Below, one piece after another: positions 20,294 to 29,079 of a stretch of DNA of 64,000 bases. Where the stretch lies: the NCBI RefSeq assembly GCF_001598855.1, contig NZ_BCZS01000001.1:186001-250000 (forward strand), given 5' to 3'. Source of the stretch: Pluralibacter gergoviae ATCC 33028 = NBRC 105706 (GTDB taxonomy: Bacteria; Pseudomonadota; Gammaproteobacteria; Enterobacterales; Enterobacteriaceae). The position numbers and the translations under genes are program-made. The notes below the pieces were generated by a model, which was given only the letters and a program-made list of their open reading frames with translations, made no database searches and was not told the origin of the DNA. Position 1 is the first letter of the stretch. Each line of letters starts with the position of its first letter.

Positions 20294-21263
20294 GCGAACC
20301 ACCCAGCTGGTGATAATTGTCGCGCCAGACTTTTGGCGCGACGCGATATTTCTCGCGAAAGTGCTTGCTGAATAGCGGATGGCTGACGTAGCCGCACAGC
20401 CACGAGATCTGCTCCAGCCGCAGCCGGGCATTGCCTTCCAGCATTTCGCGCGCCGCTTCCAGGCGTACGCTTTTGATCTGCGCCATGACCGAGGTCCGCT
20501 GCTCGCTAAAGGCTCTGTCGAGGTTGGCTCTGGAGCAGCCCAGCAGCCGGGTAATCGCATCCGGGCACAGGTCGTGCTGACGGTAGTGCTGGCGGATCAG
20601 CGCCCCGGCGGCATTGTACAGATGGCTGAGTTTACCGCTGGCGCTAAGGCCGCGTTCGCGGGCGAGATCCGCGAGCACCATCGCTGCCATGGCGTGCAGC
20701 CCGTCGACGACGATAGCCATCTCCTTTTTGGCAAGCGCCGCCGACTGCGCGTCCAGTAACAGCATGTGGGCCTTCATGAAGGCGGCGAGCGGATGCTTTT
20801 CCAGCGACACGACAGGCGCCGGGAGCTTGCCATCAAAGACCGACGTCATTTTGTTACTGACCGGCAGGATATAGAGCTGCTTCACATCATTGCAGCGGTA
20901 GTGATAATAATCGCTGCGCTGGTGAACAATCAGCATACCCGGATTCACTTCGGCCACCGCGCTCTTTTTGCGCCCGGCGATGTGCTGATTGCCCGCGACC
21001 AGCAGTGAGATATACATTGAGGATTCCGGCGCTTTGTGCGGATCGTAGATGGTCTCGTTTTGCGAGCCCAGCGCGCTGCAGAAGTCGCCGTGAACGCCCG
21101 AGATTGTCGTATGGCGGGCGATTATCTGCTCCGGGCGGCGATTGTTGACAACCTCGATGCCGTAACAGCTGAGGTTTTGCGCAATCTTCTGATAGCGCGC
21201 CTCCGGGGCGATATCCGCAGCGTCCAGGGTATGCGAAACATAGAGCTCACGGGGTCTGGGCAT
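20262..21263 (-). CDS. AraC-family transcriptional regulator
   Basis: 333 residues. The N-terminal two thirds resemble an AraC-type cupin/dimerisation domain (SLLVAGNQHIAGRKKSAV, then VNPGMLIVHQRSDYY). The C-terminal 100 residues hold the two helix-turn-helix units: ITRLLGCSRANLDRAF (first) and ISWLCGYVSHPLFSKHFREKY (second, the conserved AraC signature). GGAGACAGCC precedes the ATG. It is divergent from the yeiW operon, 180 bases away, so it may control that operon. Its ligand cannot be guessed from the sequence. Confidence 0.88.
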   Translation of the reverse strand: MPRPRELYVSHTLDAADIAPEARYQKIAQNLSCYGIEVVNNRRPEQIIARHTTISGVHGDFCSALGSQNETIYDPHKAPESSMYISLLVAGNQHIAGRKKSAVAEVNPGMLIVHQRSDYYHYRCNDVKQLYILPVSNKMTSVFDGKLPAPVVSLEKHPLAAFMKAHMLLLDAQSAALAKKEMAIVVDGLHAMAAMVLADLARERGLSASGKLSHLYNAAGALIRQHYRQHDLCPDAITRLLGCSRANLDRAFSEQRTSVMAQIKSVRLEAAREMLEGNARLRLEQISWLCGYVSHPLFSKHFREKYRVAPKVWRDNYHQLGGSPSVVGTNGSA

Positions 21264-21443
21264 GGCTGTCTCCTGCGATGATGCGGGCTGTTGTGTTGTC
21301 TATTTATTCGGCGATTATAAGATTATTCCTAATAAAAAATAGTCAGGCGAGCAGTTTTTTTATTCAGCCGGCGGTTAGCGCCGGCGGCGGGCGCTGCTAC
21401 AATGCGGACTGTTATTTCCCGGGCAATCCCAGAAGAGGTCCTG

Positions 21444-21698
21444 ATGGAGTGTCGTGCCGACTGCGGGGCCTGCTGTGTTGCCCCTTCAATTTCCAGCCCC
21501 ATACCCGGTATGCCGCAGGGCAAGCCCGCCAACGTTCGCTGCGTGCAGCTTTCGGACGATAATCTGTGCAAGATTTTTGGCTCCAGCCTGCGCCCGGCGG
21601 TCTGCGGCGGGCTGAAGCCGTCTGCGGAGATGTGCCAGGGCAGCCGCCGTGAGGCGATGGACTACCTGATCCACCTGGAGCGGCTGACGTCAGCATAA
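21444..21698 (+). CDS. yeiW: YeiW, small cysteine-rich zinc/iron-sulfur-binding family protein
   Basis: 84 residues from the ATG at 21444, the E. coli YeiW length; the longer frame from 21402 lacks family similarity at its start, and AAGAGG precedes the ATG chosen. The N-terminus CRADCGACC and further cysteines (RCVQL, LCKIFG, VCGGL, MCQG) give the YkgJ/UPF0153 pattern expected to bind a metal or an iron-sulfur cluster. It is the first gene of a tight operon: the ADP-ribosylglycohydrolase starts nine bases after its stop. Confidence 0.88.
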   Translation: MECRADCGACCVAPSISSPIPGMPQGKPANVRCVQLSDDNLCKIFGSSLRPAVCGGLKPSAEMCQGSRREAMDYLIHLERLTSA

Positions 21699-21707
21699 GG
21701 AGCAAAT

Positions 21708-22643
21708 ATGGGGATCTACCTTACCGATCGCGCCACCGGCGCGCTTGTCGGCCTGGCGCTGGGCGATGCCCTCGGCACCACCCTGGAGTTTCAGCCCCGT
21801 CCGGCGCAGCCGGTGATTAGCGATATGGTCGGCGGCGGTCCGTTTCAGCTGCAGCCGGGACAGTGGACCGACGACACCTCAATGATGCTCTGCCTGGCCG
21901 ACAGCCTGATTGAGAAAGGCAAAAGCGATCCTGCCGACCAGATGCGCCGCTATATTAACTGGCGCGACTGGGGGCACAACTCCTGCACCGGCACCTGCTT
22001 TGATATCGGCAACACCGTGGCCGGGGCGCTGCGCAGCTTTGAGCGCAGCGGCGAGGCGCTGGCCGGCAGCCGCGACCCAAACAGCGCCGGCAACGGCAGC
22101 CTGATGCGCATCGCGCCGGTGGCCCTGCTGATGCACGATGCCGATTTATCGCAGGCGATGGCCCTGGCCGCTGAAAGCAGCGCCACCACCCACGGCGAGC
22201 GGCGCTGTATTGACGCCTGCCGGTACATGACCTACCTCATCCACGCGCTGCTCAACAGCGACGCGCGGCCGGATAAAGCGCAGCTGCTCTCGGACAGCGC
22301 GCCGACGCTGGCGCCGTATCTCGCCGACATGCATCCGGATACCCGGCAGATCATCGCCGGCAGCTACCGCCATAAGTCCCGGGAGCAGATCAGCAGCTCG
22401 GGCTACGTACTCAGCTCGCTGGAAGCCGCCCTGTGGTGCTTCTGGCACAGCGAAACGTTTGCAGAGGGCGCGCTGCTCGCCGCCAACCTCGGCGATGACG
22501 CCGATACCGTGGCCGCCATCTACGGCCAGCTCGCCGGGGCGTGGTACGGCTACGGCGCGCTGCCGGAGCGCTGGCTGGCGAAGCTCGCCTGGCGGGAGGA
22601 GATCCAGCGCCGGGCGCTGCTGCTGCTGGAGCGGAGGCGCTGA
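21708..22643 (+). CDS. ADP-ribosylglycohydrolase family protein (DraG/ARH type)
   Basis: 311 residues. It shows the complete family signature: GLALGDALGTTLEF at the N-terminus, WTDDTSMMLCLADSL with the metal-binding Asp pair, NGSLMRIAPVALL in the middle and LGDDADTVAAIYGQLAGA at the C-terminus with the second Asp pair for the dinuclear magnesium site. Members remove ADP-ribose from arginine, serine or other acceptors, or act on ADP-ribosylated small molecules or nucleic acid ends. The substrate is unknown here. It is cotranscribed with yeiW (nine-base gap) and with a metallophosphoesterase (five-base gap). Confidence 0.92.
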   Translation: MGIYLTDRATGALVGLALGDALGTTLEFQPRPAQPVISDMVGGGPFQLQPGQWTDDTSMMLCLADSLIEKGKSDPADQMRRYINWRDWGHNSCTGTCFDIGNTVAGALRSFERSGEALAGSRDPNSAGNGSLMRIAPVALLMHDADLSQAMALAAESSATTHGERRCIDACRYMTYLIHALLNSDARPDKAQLLSDSAPTLAPYLADMHPDTRQIIAGSYRHKSREQISSSGYVLSSLEAALWCFWHSETFAEGALLAANLGDDADTVAAIYGQLAGAWYGYGALPERWLAKLAWREEIQRRALLLLERRR

Positions 22644-22648
22644 CAACG

Positions 22649-23557
22649 ATGCACAACAGACCTCTGGTCTTTATCGGCGATATTCACGGCCAGCACCGCA
22701 AGCTGGCCCGGCTGCTGACGGTGCTGAAGGCGAGGGTGCCGGAGGCGTCATACCTGTTTATCGGCGACCTGATCGATAACAAAGCCTCCCCGGACCTCAG
22801 CCAGCTGGCGGTGCTGGAGCAGGTCAAAGCGCTGGTTGATGAGGGCCGGGCGCGCTGCCTGATGGGCAACCACGAGCTGAATGCCATCGGCTGGACGCTG
22901 CGCGACCCTGAAAGCGGCGCGGCGCTCAGGCCGCACACCGCGAACAACGCCAAACAGCACGGCGCCTTTCTGGCGGAAGTGGGGGAGGGTTCGGCGGAGC
23001 ACCTGAAGTGGGTGGCCTGGTTCAGGACCCTGCCGCTGTTTGCCGACTTCGGCGACGTGCGCGCCGTTCACGCCTGCTGGGACGCGCGGGCGATAGCTGC
23101 CCTGCGCCCGTACCTGACTCAGGATAACGTACTGCAGTCCAGCTACTGGCCGCAGGCCTTTGACCCGACAAGCGTCCCCGGCGGCGCGCTGGAAACGCTG
23201 CTCAAGGGGCCGGAGCTGCGCCTGCCGGACGGCTTTTCGTTTACCGATAAGACCGGCCACCGCCGGCGGCACATCCGCGTGCGCTGGTGGCGGGACGATG
23301 CGGTCAGCTACCGTCAGCTGGCGCAGGTGCCGCCCGCCGCCGAAGAGAGTGTTCCCGATCTTCCCCTCGCGGCAGAACTTCGCTTTCCCGCGCCGCCGGG
23401 GCCGGTGGTTATCGGCCACTACACGCTGCACGGAACGCCGCAGCGGCTGGCGGAAAACGTCATCTGCGTCGACTATAACGCCGCCAAAGGCGACTTCCCG
23501 CTGATCGCCTGGTGCTGGCGGGCGGGCGACGGCTATTTTATTCGCTCAGACGAATGA
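22649..23557 (+). CDS. Calcineurin-type metallophosphoesterase
   Basis: 302 residues from the ATG at 22649, chosen over upstream in-frame starts inside the previous gene because GGAGGCG lies nine bases before it and the product then starts directly before the first motif. The five metal-binding blocks are all present: GDIHG, GDLIDN (Asn where GDXXDR has Arg), GNHE, AVHACWD, and GHYTLHG near the end. The best matches in kind are PrpE and bis(5'-nucleosyl)-tetraphosphatase-like PPP enzymes. It ends the yeiW operon and is convergent with setB. Confidence 0.9.
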   Translation: MHNRPLVFIGDIHGQHRKLARLLTVLKARVPEASYLFIGDLIDNKASPDLSQLAVLEQVKALVDEGRARCLMGNHELNAIGWTLRDPESGAALRPHTANNAKQHGAFLAEVGEGSAEHLKWVAWFRTLPLFADFGDVRAVHACWDARAIAALRPYLTQDNVLQSSYWPQAFDPTSVPGGALETLLKGPELRLPDGFSFTDKTGHRRRHIRVRWWRDDAVSYRQLAQVPPAAEESVPDLPLAAELRFPAPPGPVVIGHYTLHGTPQRLAENVICVDYNAAKGDFPLIAWCWRAGDGYFIRSDE

Positions 23558-23566
23558 CCGTCCGGG

Positions 23567-24748
23567 CTACACGTCCTTAATGCGCAGCAGCGCCAGCGCC
23601 GTCACGAAGCACATCCCCAGCGCAATCCAGAAGACCGCGTGGTAGCTCCAGATCTCCGCCACCACGCCCGCAAGCGACCCGGCGATGATCCAGCCTACGC
23701 GGGTGGTGTTGCTGTACAGCGTGGTCGCCGCTCCCGCCTGGCCCGGCATCAGATCCTGAAAATAGAGCATGCCGATCCCGGCGAGGATGCCGATATAAAT
23801 GGCGTTAAGCAGCTGCATGGCCAGCAGCAGCGCCGGGGAGTGCACGGTCAGCATGCCGATATAGAACAGCAGCCCGGCCGCCACCGCCACCCGCATCAGG
23901 AAGCGCTTGCCAAAGCGCTTCGCGTAGTAGCCCGCAATCAGCATCGTCGGGATCTCCAGCCCGGCGGCGGTGCCCATCATCAGCCCGGCAAGCTTCTCCG
24001 GCAGGTGCAATTCTTCAATAATAAACAGCGGCATATTGATGATGTAGAGGCTGTTGGTCCCCCACATTAGCGTGCAAATGCTGAACAGCAGCAGGGCGTC
24101 CCGGCGGTTGGTGCGCGGCGCCTCAATGCGGCTGCCCGCGGCGGGCTTAATTTTGCGCATGCTCGGCAGCATCAGCCAGACGATGATCCCGCAGACGATA
24201 TAGGCCACGGCGGCGGACAGATACATGGTCGGAAAGCCGAAGCCCATCGCCAGGGCGTAGGCCAGCGGCGGGCCGACGACCCACGCCAGCGATACCTGGG
24301 CGCGCAGAATCGAGCTGAACATGACCGCCTCGCGGCCGGTCTTATCGGCGTACTCGCGGGCGAGGGCGAACATCTGCGGGTTAGCGGTGGAGCCGAAGCT
24401 GCTGAGGAACACGCCGACGAACAGCAGGATAAAGTAGTCGCGGTTCCACGCGAACAGCACGCTGGCGGCGGCGCCCAGCAGGCAGCAGAACACGATCAGC
24501 CGCTTGCGGTCCCCCTGGCGGTCGGAGCGCCCGGCAAGAAACTGGCTGACCAGGATGCCGATCACCGCGCTGCCGGTAAAAAAGAAGCCGACCATCGCCG
24601 GGCGGACGTGCACTTCGTTGGTCAGAAACAGGCTCAGGGTCGGGGTCTGCAGCGCCCCGGCAATGCCGGTCAGAAAGGCCACGATCAGAAACGCCGAGGA
24701 CGTAAGGTCAAAACCGCGGCGGGGAGCGGCAAGGGTCGAGTTAGACAT
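23567..24748 (-). CDS. setB: SetB, sugar efflux transporter of the MFS
   Basis: 393 residues from the ATG at 24748, exactly the E. coli SetB length; an upstream TTG would add seven residues and is not supported. About twelve membrane helices. The MFS motif GRSDRQGDRKRLI follows helix 2, and the SET-family stretch ALQTPTLSLFLTNEV follows helix 1. It exports lactose, glucose and related sugars across the inner membrane. It is divergent from fruBKA and shares the 365-base control region with it. Confidence 0.94.
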   Translation of the reverse strand: MSNSTLAAPRRGFDLTSSAFLIVAFLTGIAGALQTPTLSLFLTNEVHVRPAMVGFFFTGSAVIGILVSQFLAGRSDRQGDRKRLIVFCCLLGAAASVLFAWNRDYFILLFVGVFLSSFGSTANPQMFALAREYADKTGREAVMFSSILRAQVSLAWVVGPPLAYALAMGFGFPTMYLSAAVAYIVCGIIVWLMLPSMRKIKPAAGSRIEAPRTNRRDALLLFSICTLMWGTNSLYIINMPLFIIEELHLPEKLAGLMMGTAAGLEIPTMLIAGYYAKRFGKRFLMRVAVAAGLLFYIGMLTVHSPALLLAMQLLNAIYIGILAGIGMLYFQDLMPGQAGAATTLYSNTTRVGWIIAGSLAGVVAEIWSYHAVFWIALGMCFVTALALLRIKDV

Positions 24749-25013
24749 AGCGGATATCAACAGAAGCAAAAGACGCGGCAGTTTACGCGCGGCGGCGAAA
24801 AATAAAAAGCGCCGGCGTCAGGTTCTGCGAAAAAAATAAACCACCATTTCATTCTTCACGATTCTGGCTGAAGTTTGCTGAACACCGTTACATGCGACGA
24901 TTTTCCGCCGCTGAAATGTAGCGCTCATGATAACAAAATGTGCTGCACCTCTAACTTCTGTCATCAAAAAAGCGACTTTGCTTGCGCATTGTACAAGGTT
25001 ATCTCAGACTCCT

Positions 25014-25025
25014 TGAAACGTTTCA
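25014..25025. promoter_or_regulatory. Cra (FruR) operator 1 of fruBKA
   Basis: TGAAACGTTTCA is a perfect palindrome and matches the Cra consensus. It lies about 90 bases upstream of the fruB start, as in the E. coli arrangement of two fruB operators. Confidence 0.85.
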
Positions 25026-25080
25026 GCGTCATCTGTTCATCCTTCCTGAAACCGGATGGCGCATCTTTTTCCATAAAAGC

Positions 25081-25092
25081 TGAAACGATTCA
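25081..25092. promoter_or_regulatory. Cra (FruR) operator 2 of fruBKA
   Basis: TGAAACGATTCA, preceded by AGC, ends 21 bases before the fruB ATG. Centres of the two sites are 67 bases apart, so cooperative repression by looping is possible. Confidence 0.85.
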
Positions 25093-25113
25093 ATTCAGCG
25101 AGCGAGGAGAACT

Positions 25114-26244
25114 ATGTTCCAGTTAACCGTTCAGGATATTCATCCCGGCCAGCGGGCCGCGAACAAAGAAGAGGCGATTCGCCAGATAGCGGCGGCGCTG
25201 GTGGAGGCCGGCAACGTGGCCGAAGGCTACGTCGAAGGTATGCTGGCGCGCGAAGGCCAGACCTCGACGTTCCTCGGCAACGGCATCGCCATCCCCCACG
25301 GCACCACCGACACCCGCGATCGGGTGCTGAAAACCGGCGTTCAGGTTTACCAGTTCCCGCAGGGCGTGACCTGGGGCGAAGGGCAGACCGCCTACGTTGC
25401 CATCGGCATCGCCGCCAGCTCTGACGAGCACCTCGGCCTGCTGCGCCAGCTGACCCATGTCCTGAGCGACGACAGCGTGGCTGAACAGCTGAAAACCGCG
25501 ACGACCGCTGAGGAGCTGCGGGCGCTGCTGATGGGCGAAAAGCAGAGCGAGGCGCTGAAACTCGACAACGACACCCTGAGCCTCGACGTCAAGGCCGCAG
25601 ACCTCGTTACCCTGCAGGCGCTGAACGCCGGTCGCCTGAAAGAGGCCGGCGCGGTTGACGCCGCCTTTGTCGCCGCGGCGGTCAGCGAGAGGCCGCTGAA
25701 TCTCGGTCAGGGTATCTGGCTGAACGACTGTGCTGAAGGCAATCTCAAAAGCGCCGTGGCCGTCAGCCGCGCCGCCGCGCCGTTCAGCGTTGACGACCAG
25801 CCCGCGGCGCTGCTGGTGACCGTCGCCATGGCCGACGCGCAGCCGGTGGCGGTGCTGAACCGCCTGAGCGCGCTGCTGCTGGACAATAAAGCTGAACGTC
25901 TGCTGAAGGCCGATGCCCCGACGCTGCTGGCGCTGCTGACCAGCGACGATGCGCCGGCGGACGATGTGCTGAACGCGGAATTTGTTATTCGCAACGAACA
26001 CGGCCTGCACGCCCGTCCGGGCACCATGCTGGTCAATACCATTAAACAATTTAACAGCGATGTGACGGTGACTAATCTCGACGGCAGCGGCAAGCCCGCT
26101 AACGGCCGCAGCCTGATGAAGGTGGTGGCGCTCGGCGTTAAGAAGGGGCACCGCCTGCGCTTCACCGCCCAGGGCGACGACGCGCAGCAGGCGCTGAACG
26201 CCATTGGCGAAGCGATCGCATCCGGCCTCGGGGAGGGCGCATAA
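25114..26244 (+). CDS. fruB: FruB, PTS fructose-specific EIIA-FPr fusion
   Basis: 376 residues, the E. coli length. Residues 1-145 are the EIIA(Fru) domain with the phosphorylated His62 in IAIPHGTTD; a central M domain follows; residues 285-376 are an HPr-like FPr domain with the phosphorylated His299 in [10 protein letters not shown]. The protein carries phosphate from enzyme I to FruA. The stop codon abuts the fruK ATG (TAAATG). The two Cra operators upstream mean derepression by fructose 1-phosphate. Confidence 0.97.
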   Translation: MFQLTVQDIHPGQRAANKEEAIRQIAAALVEAGNVAEGYVEGMLAREGQTSTFLGNGIAIPHGTTDTRDRVLKTGVQVYQFPQGVTWGEGQTAYVAIGIAASSDEHLGLLRQLTHVLSDDSVAEQLKTATTAEELRALLMGEKQSEALKLDNDTLSLDVKAADLVTLQALNAGRLKEAGAVDAAFVAAAVSERPLNLGQGIWLNDCAEGNLKSAVAVSRAAAPFSVDDQPAALLVTVAMADAQPVAVLNRLSALLLDNKAERLLKADAPTLLALLTSDDAPADDVLNAEFVIRNEHGLHARPGTMLVNTIKQFNSDVTVTNLDGSGKPANGRSLMKVVALGVKKGHRLRFTAQGDDAQQALNAIGEAIASGLGEGA

Positions 26245-27183
26245 ATGAGCAGACGTGTAGCAACAATTACCTTAAATCCGGCCTACGATCTGGTTGGAGC
26301 TACCCCGGAAATTGAACGTGGCGAAGTGAACCTGGTGCGCACCACCGGCCTGCACGCGGCGGGCAAGGGCATCAACGTGGCAAAAGTGCTGAAAGACCTC
26401 GGCATCGACGTCACCGTCGGCGGCTTCCTCGGCAAAGATAACCAGGACGGTTTTCAGCAGCTGTTCAGCGAGCTGGGTATCGCCAACCGCTTTCAGGTGG
26501 TGCAGGGCCGTACCCGCATTAACGTCAAGCTGACCGAAAAAGACGGCGAAGTCACCGACTTCAACTTCTCCGGTTTTGACGTGACCGGCGCCGACTGGGA
26601 GCGCTTCGTGACCGACTCCCTGAGCTGGCTCGGCCAGTTTGATATGGTCTGCGTCAGCGGCAGCCTGCCGGAAGGCGTCAGCCCGGAATCGTTTACCGAC
26701 TGGATGACCCGCCTGCGCAGCCAGTGCCCGTGCATCATCTTCGACAGCAGCCGCGAGGCGCTGGTCGCCGGCCTGAAGGCCGCACCGTGGCTGGTGAAGC
26801 CGAACCGCCGCGAACTGGAGATCTGGGCGGGCCGCAAGCTGCCGGAAATGAAAGACGTGATTGACGCCGCGCACCAGCTGCGCGAACAGGGCATCGCCCA
26901 CGTGGTTATCTCCCTGGGCGCCGAGGGCGCGCTGTGGGTTAACGCCTCCGGCGAATGGATTGCAAAACCGCCTTCGGTCGAGGTAGTCAGCACCGTCGGC
27001 GCCGGCGACTCGATGGTCGGCGGCCTGATTTACGGCCTGCTGATGCGCGAGTCCAGCGAACACACGCTGCGCCTGGCGACGGCGGTCGCCGCCCTGGCGG
27101 TCAGTCAGAGCAATGTAGGTATTACCGATCGTACCCAGTTGGCCGCGATGATGGCGCGCGTTGACTTAAAACCCTTTAATTAA
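26245..27183 (+). CDS. fruK: FruK, 1-phosphofructokinase
   Basis: 312 residues (E. coli 312). PfkB-family kinase. The N-terminal signature is TTGLHAAGKGINVAKVLKDL, and the C-terminal one VVSTVGAGDSMVGG contains the anion-hole Gly residues and the catalytic Asp255. It phosphorylates fructose 1-phosphate, the product of FruA transport, to fructose 1,6-bisphosphate. Its substrate is also the inducer of Cra, so the enzyme feeds back on operon control. It starts directly at the fruB stop. Confidence 0.97.
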   Translation: MSRRVATITLNPAYDLVGATPEIERGEVNLVRTTGLHAAGKGINVAKVLKDLGIDVTVGGFLGKDNQDGFQQLFSELGIANRFQVVQGRTRINVKLTEKDGEVTDFNFSGFDVTGADWERFVTDSLSWLGQFDMVCVSGSLPEGVSPESFTDWMTRLRSQCPCIIFDSSREALVAGLKAAPWLVKPNRRELEIWAGRKLPEMKDVIDAAHQLREQGIAHVVISLGAEGALWVNASGEWIAKPPSVEVVSTVGAGDSMVGGLIYGLLMRESSEHTLRLATAVAALAVSQSNVGITDRTQLAAMMARVDLKPFN

Positions 27184-27199
27184 CAGCAGGAGAGGCATA

Positions 27200-28894
27200 A
27201 TGAAAACGCTGCTGATTATCGACGCCGGGCTCGGACAGGCCCGCGCGTACATGGCGAAAACGCTGCTCACCGCGGCGGCCGGTAATGCTCATCTGGAGAT
27301 TATCGACAACCCTAACGACGCGGAGCTGGCGATTGTACTCGGCGCCGCGCTGCCCGCGGACAGCGCCCTCAACGGCAAACAGGTCTACCTCGGCGATATC
27401 AATCGCGCCGTGGCTCACCCGGCGCTGTTTCTGAGCGAAGCCAAATCCCACGCCGCGCCGTATCAGGCCCCGGCTGCGGCGCAGCCCGCGGCGGCCCCGC
27501 AAGGCGCGAAGCGCGTGGTGGCGGTCACCGCCTGCCCGACCGGCGTGGCGCACACCTTTATGGCGGCGGAAGCGATTGAAACCGAAGCCAAAAAGCGCGG
27601 CTGGTGGGTGAAGGTGGAAACCCGCGGTTCCGTCGGCGCCGGTAACGCCATTACCCCTGAAGAGGTGGCTGGGGCCGATCTGGTGATCGTGGCGGCCGAT
27701 ATTGAAGTGGATCTGGCGAAGTTTGCCGGTAAGCCGATGTACCGCACTTCGACCGGCCTGGCGCTGAAGAAGACCGCCCAGGAGTTCGATAAGGCGCTGG
27801 CGGAAGCGCAGCCGTACCAGCCCTCCGGCAACGCGCCGTCTGCGGCCAAAGAGGGCAAGAAAGAGGGGGCGGGCGCCTACCGCCACCTGCTGACCGGCGT
27901 CTCCTACATGCTGCCGATGGTGGTGGCGGGCGGCCTGTGTATCGCCCTGTCGTTCGCCTTTGGCATCACCGCCTTTAAAGAGCCGGGCACCCTGGCGGCG
28001 GCGCTGATGCAGATCGGCGGCGGTTCGGCTTTCGCCCTGATGGTGCCGGTACTGGCGGGCTATATCGCCTTCTCCATCGCCGACCGTCCGGGTCTGACGC
28101 CGGGCCTTATCGGCGGTATGCTGGCGGTGAGCACCGGCTCCGGCTTTATCGGCGGCATCATCGCCGGTTTCCTCGCCGGCTATGTGGCGAAGATGATTAG
28201 CACGAAGCTGAAGCTGCCGCCGAGCATGGAGGCCCTGAAGCCGATTCTGATCATCCCGCTTATCTCAAGCCTGGTGGTTGGCCTGGCGATGATCTACCTG
28301 ATCGGTAAACCGGTCGCCGGGATCCTCGAAGGCCTGACCCACTGGCTGCAGACCATGGGCACCGCCAATGCGGTCCTGCTGGGCGCCATCCTCGGCGGCA
28401 TGATGTGCACCGACATGGGCGGGCCGGTCAACAAAGCGGCGTACGCCTTCGGCGTTGGCCTGCTGAGTACCCAGACCTACGCGCCGATGGCCGCCATTAT
28501 GGCTGCCGGTATGGTGCCGCCGCTGGCCCTTGGCCTGGCGACCCTCGTTGCCCGCCGCAAGTTTGACAAGGCGCAGCAGGAGGGCGGTAAAGCGGCCCTG
28601 GTGCTTGGCCTGTGCTTCATCACCGAAGGCGCCATTCCGTTTGCCGCCCGCGATCCGATGCGCGTTCTGCCCTGCTGCATCGTCGGCGGCGCGGTGACCG
28701 GCGCCATCTCGATGGCGGTCGGCGCGAAGCTGATGGCGCCCCACGGCGGCCTGTTCGTCCTGCTGATCCCGGGCGCAATCACGCCGGTCCTCGGCTATCT
28801 GCTGGCGATTGTCGCCGGTACGCTGGTGGCGGGTCTCTCTTACGCGGTGCTCAAGCGCCCGGAAGAGGCCGCGGCGGTGAAGGCGACGGCCTGA
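27200..28894 (+). CDS. fruA: FruA, PTS fructose-specific EIIB'BC transporter
   Basis: 564 residues (E. coli 563). A degenerate EIIB' domain (1-85) is joined by an Ala/Pro-rich linker to the active EIIB domain with the phosphorylated Cys112 in VTACPTGVAHTF, then a membrane EIIC domain from about residue 225 with eight or more helices and the segment DMGGPVNKAAYAF. It takes up fructose as fructose 1-phosphate. CAGCAGGAGAGG precedes the ATG. Last gene of the operon; a strong terminator follows. Confidence 0.97.
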   Translation: MKTLLIIDAGLGQARAYMAKTLLTAAAGNAHLEIIDNPNDAELAIVLGAALPADSALNGKQVYLGDINRAVAHPALFLSEAKSHAAPYQAPAAAQPAAAPQGAKRVVAVTACPTGVAHTFMAAEAIETEAKKRGWWVKVETRGSVGAGNAITPEEVAGADLVIVAADIEVDLAKFAGKPMYRTSTGLALKKTAQEFDKALAEAQPYQPSGNAPSAAKEGKKEGAGAYRHLLTGVSYMLPMVVAGGLCIALSFAFGITAFKEPGTLAAALMQIGGGSAFALMVPVLAGYIAFSIADRPGLTPGLIGGMLAVSTGSGFIGGIIAGFLAGYVAKMISTKLKLPPSMEALKPILIIPLISSLVVGLAMIYLIGKPVAGILEGLTHWLQTMGTANAVLLGAILGGMMCTDMGGPVNKAAYAFGVGLLSTQTYAPMAAIMAAGMVPPLALGLATLVARRKFDKAQQEGGKAALVLGLCFITEGAIPFAARDPMRVLPCCIVGGAVTGAISMAVGAKLMAPHGGLFVLLIPGAITPVLGYLLAIVAGTLVAGLSYAVLKRPEEAAAVKATA

Positions 28895-28932
28895 TTCTCC
28901 CCGCCTGACGGCGCTTAATGACGGCGCTTAAT

Positions 28933-28968
28933 AAGGAAGGGCAGCAGCGGCTGCCCTTCCTTTGTTTC
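28933..28968 (+). terminator. Rho-independent terminator of fruBKA
   Basis: Twelve- to thirteen-base-pair stem beginning AAGGAAGGGCAG and closing CTGCCCTTCCTT, followed by TTTGTTTC. Confidence 0.92.
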
Positions 28969-29079
28969 ATACTTTCCCTACTTTAGTAATTAAAGAAAAG
29001 TTAATAACTTTCAAATAATCTGTTAAATTTCTGCCGTTTTTTTGACGTTAACTGACATAACAAAGAGATCGGAACAGAA

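Larger units (their letters stand above)
24749..25113. promoter_or_regulatory. Divergent control region of setB and fruBKA
   Basis: 365 bases with no gene. Two Cra operators lie in the half next to fruB. The setB side is AT-rich and gives no recognisable operator. GAGGAGAAC in front of the fruB ATG is a strong ribosome-binding site. Confidence 0.75.
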
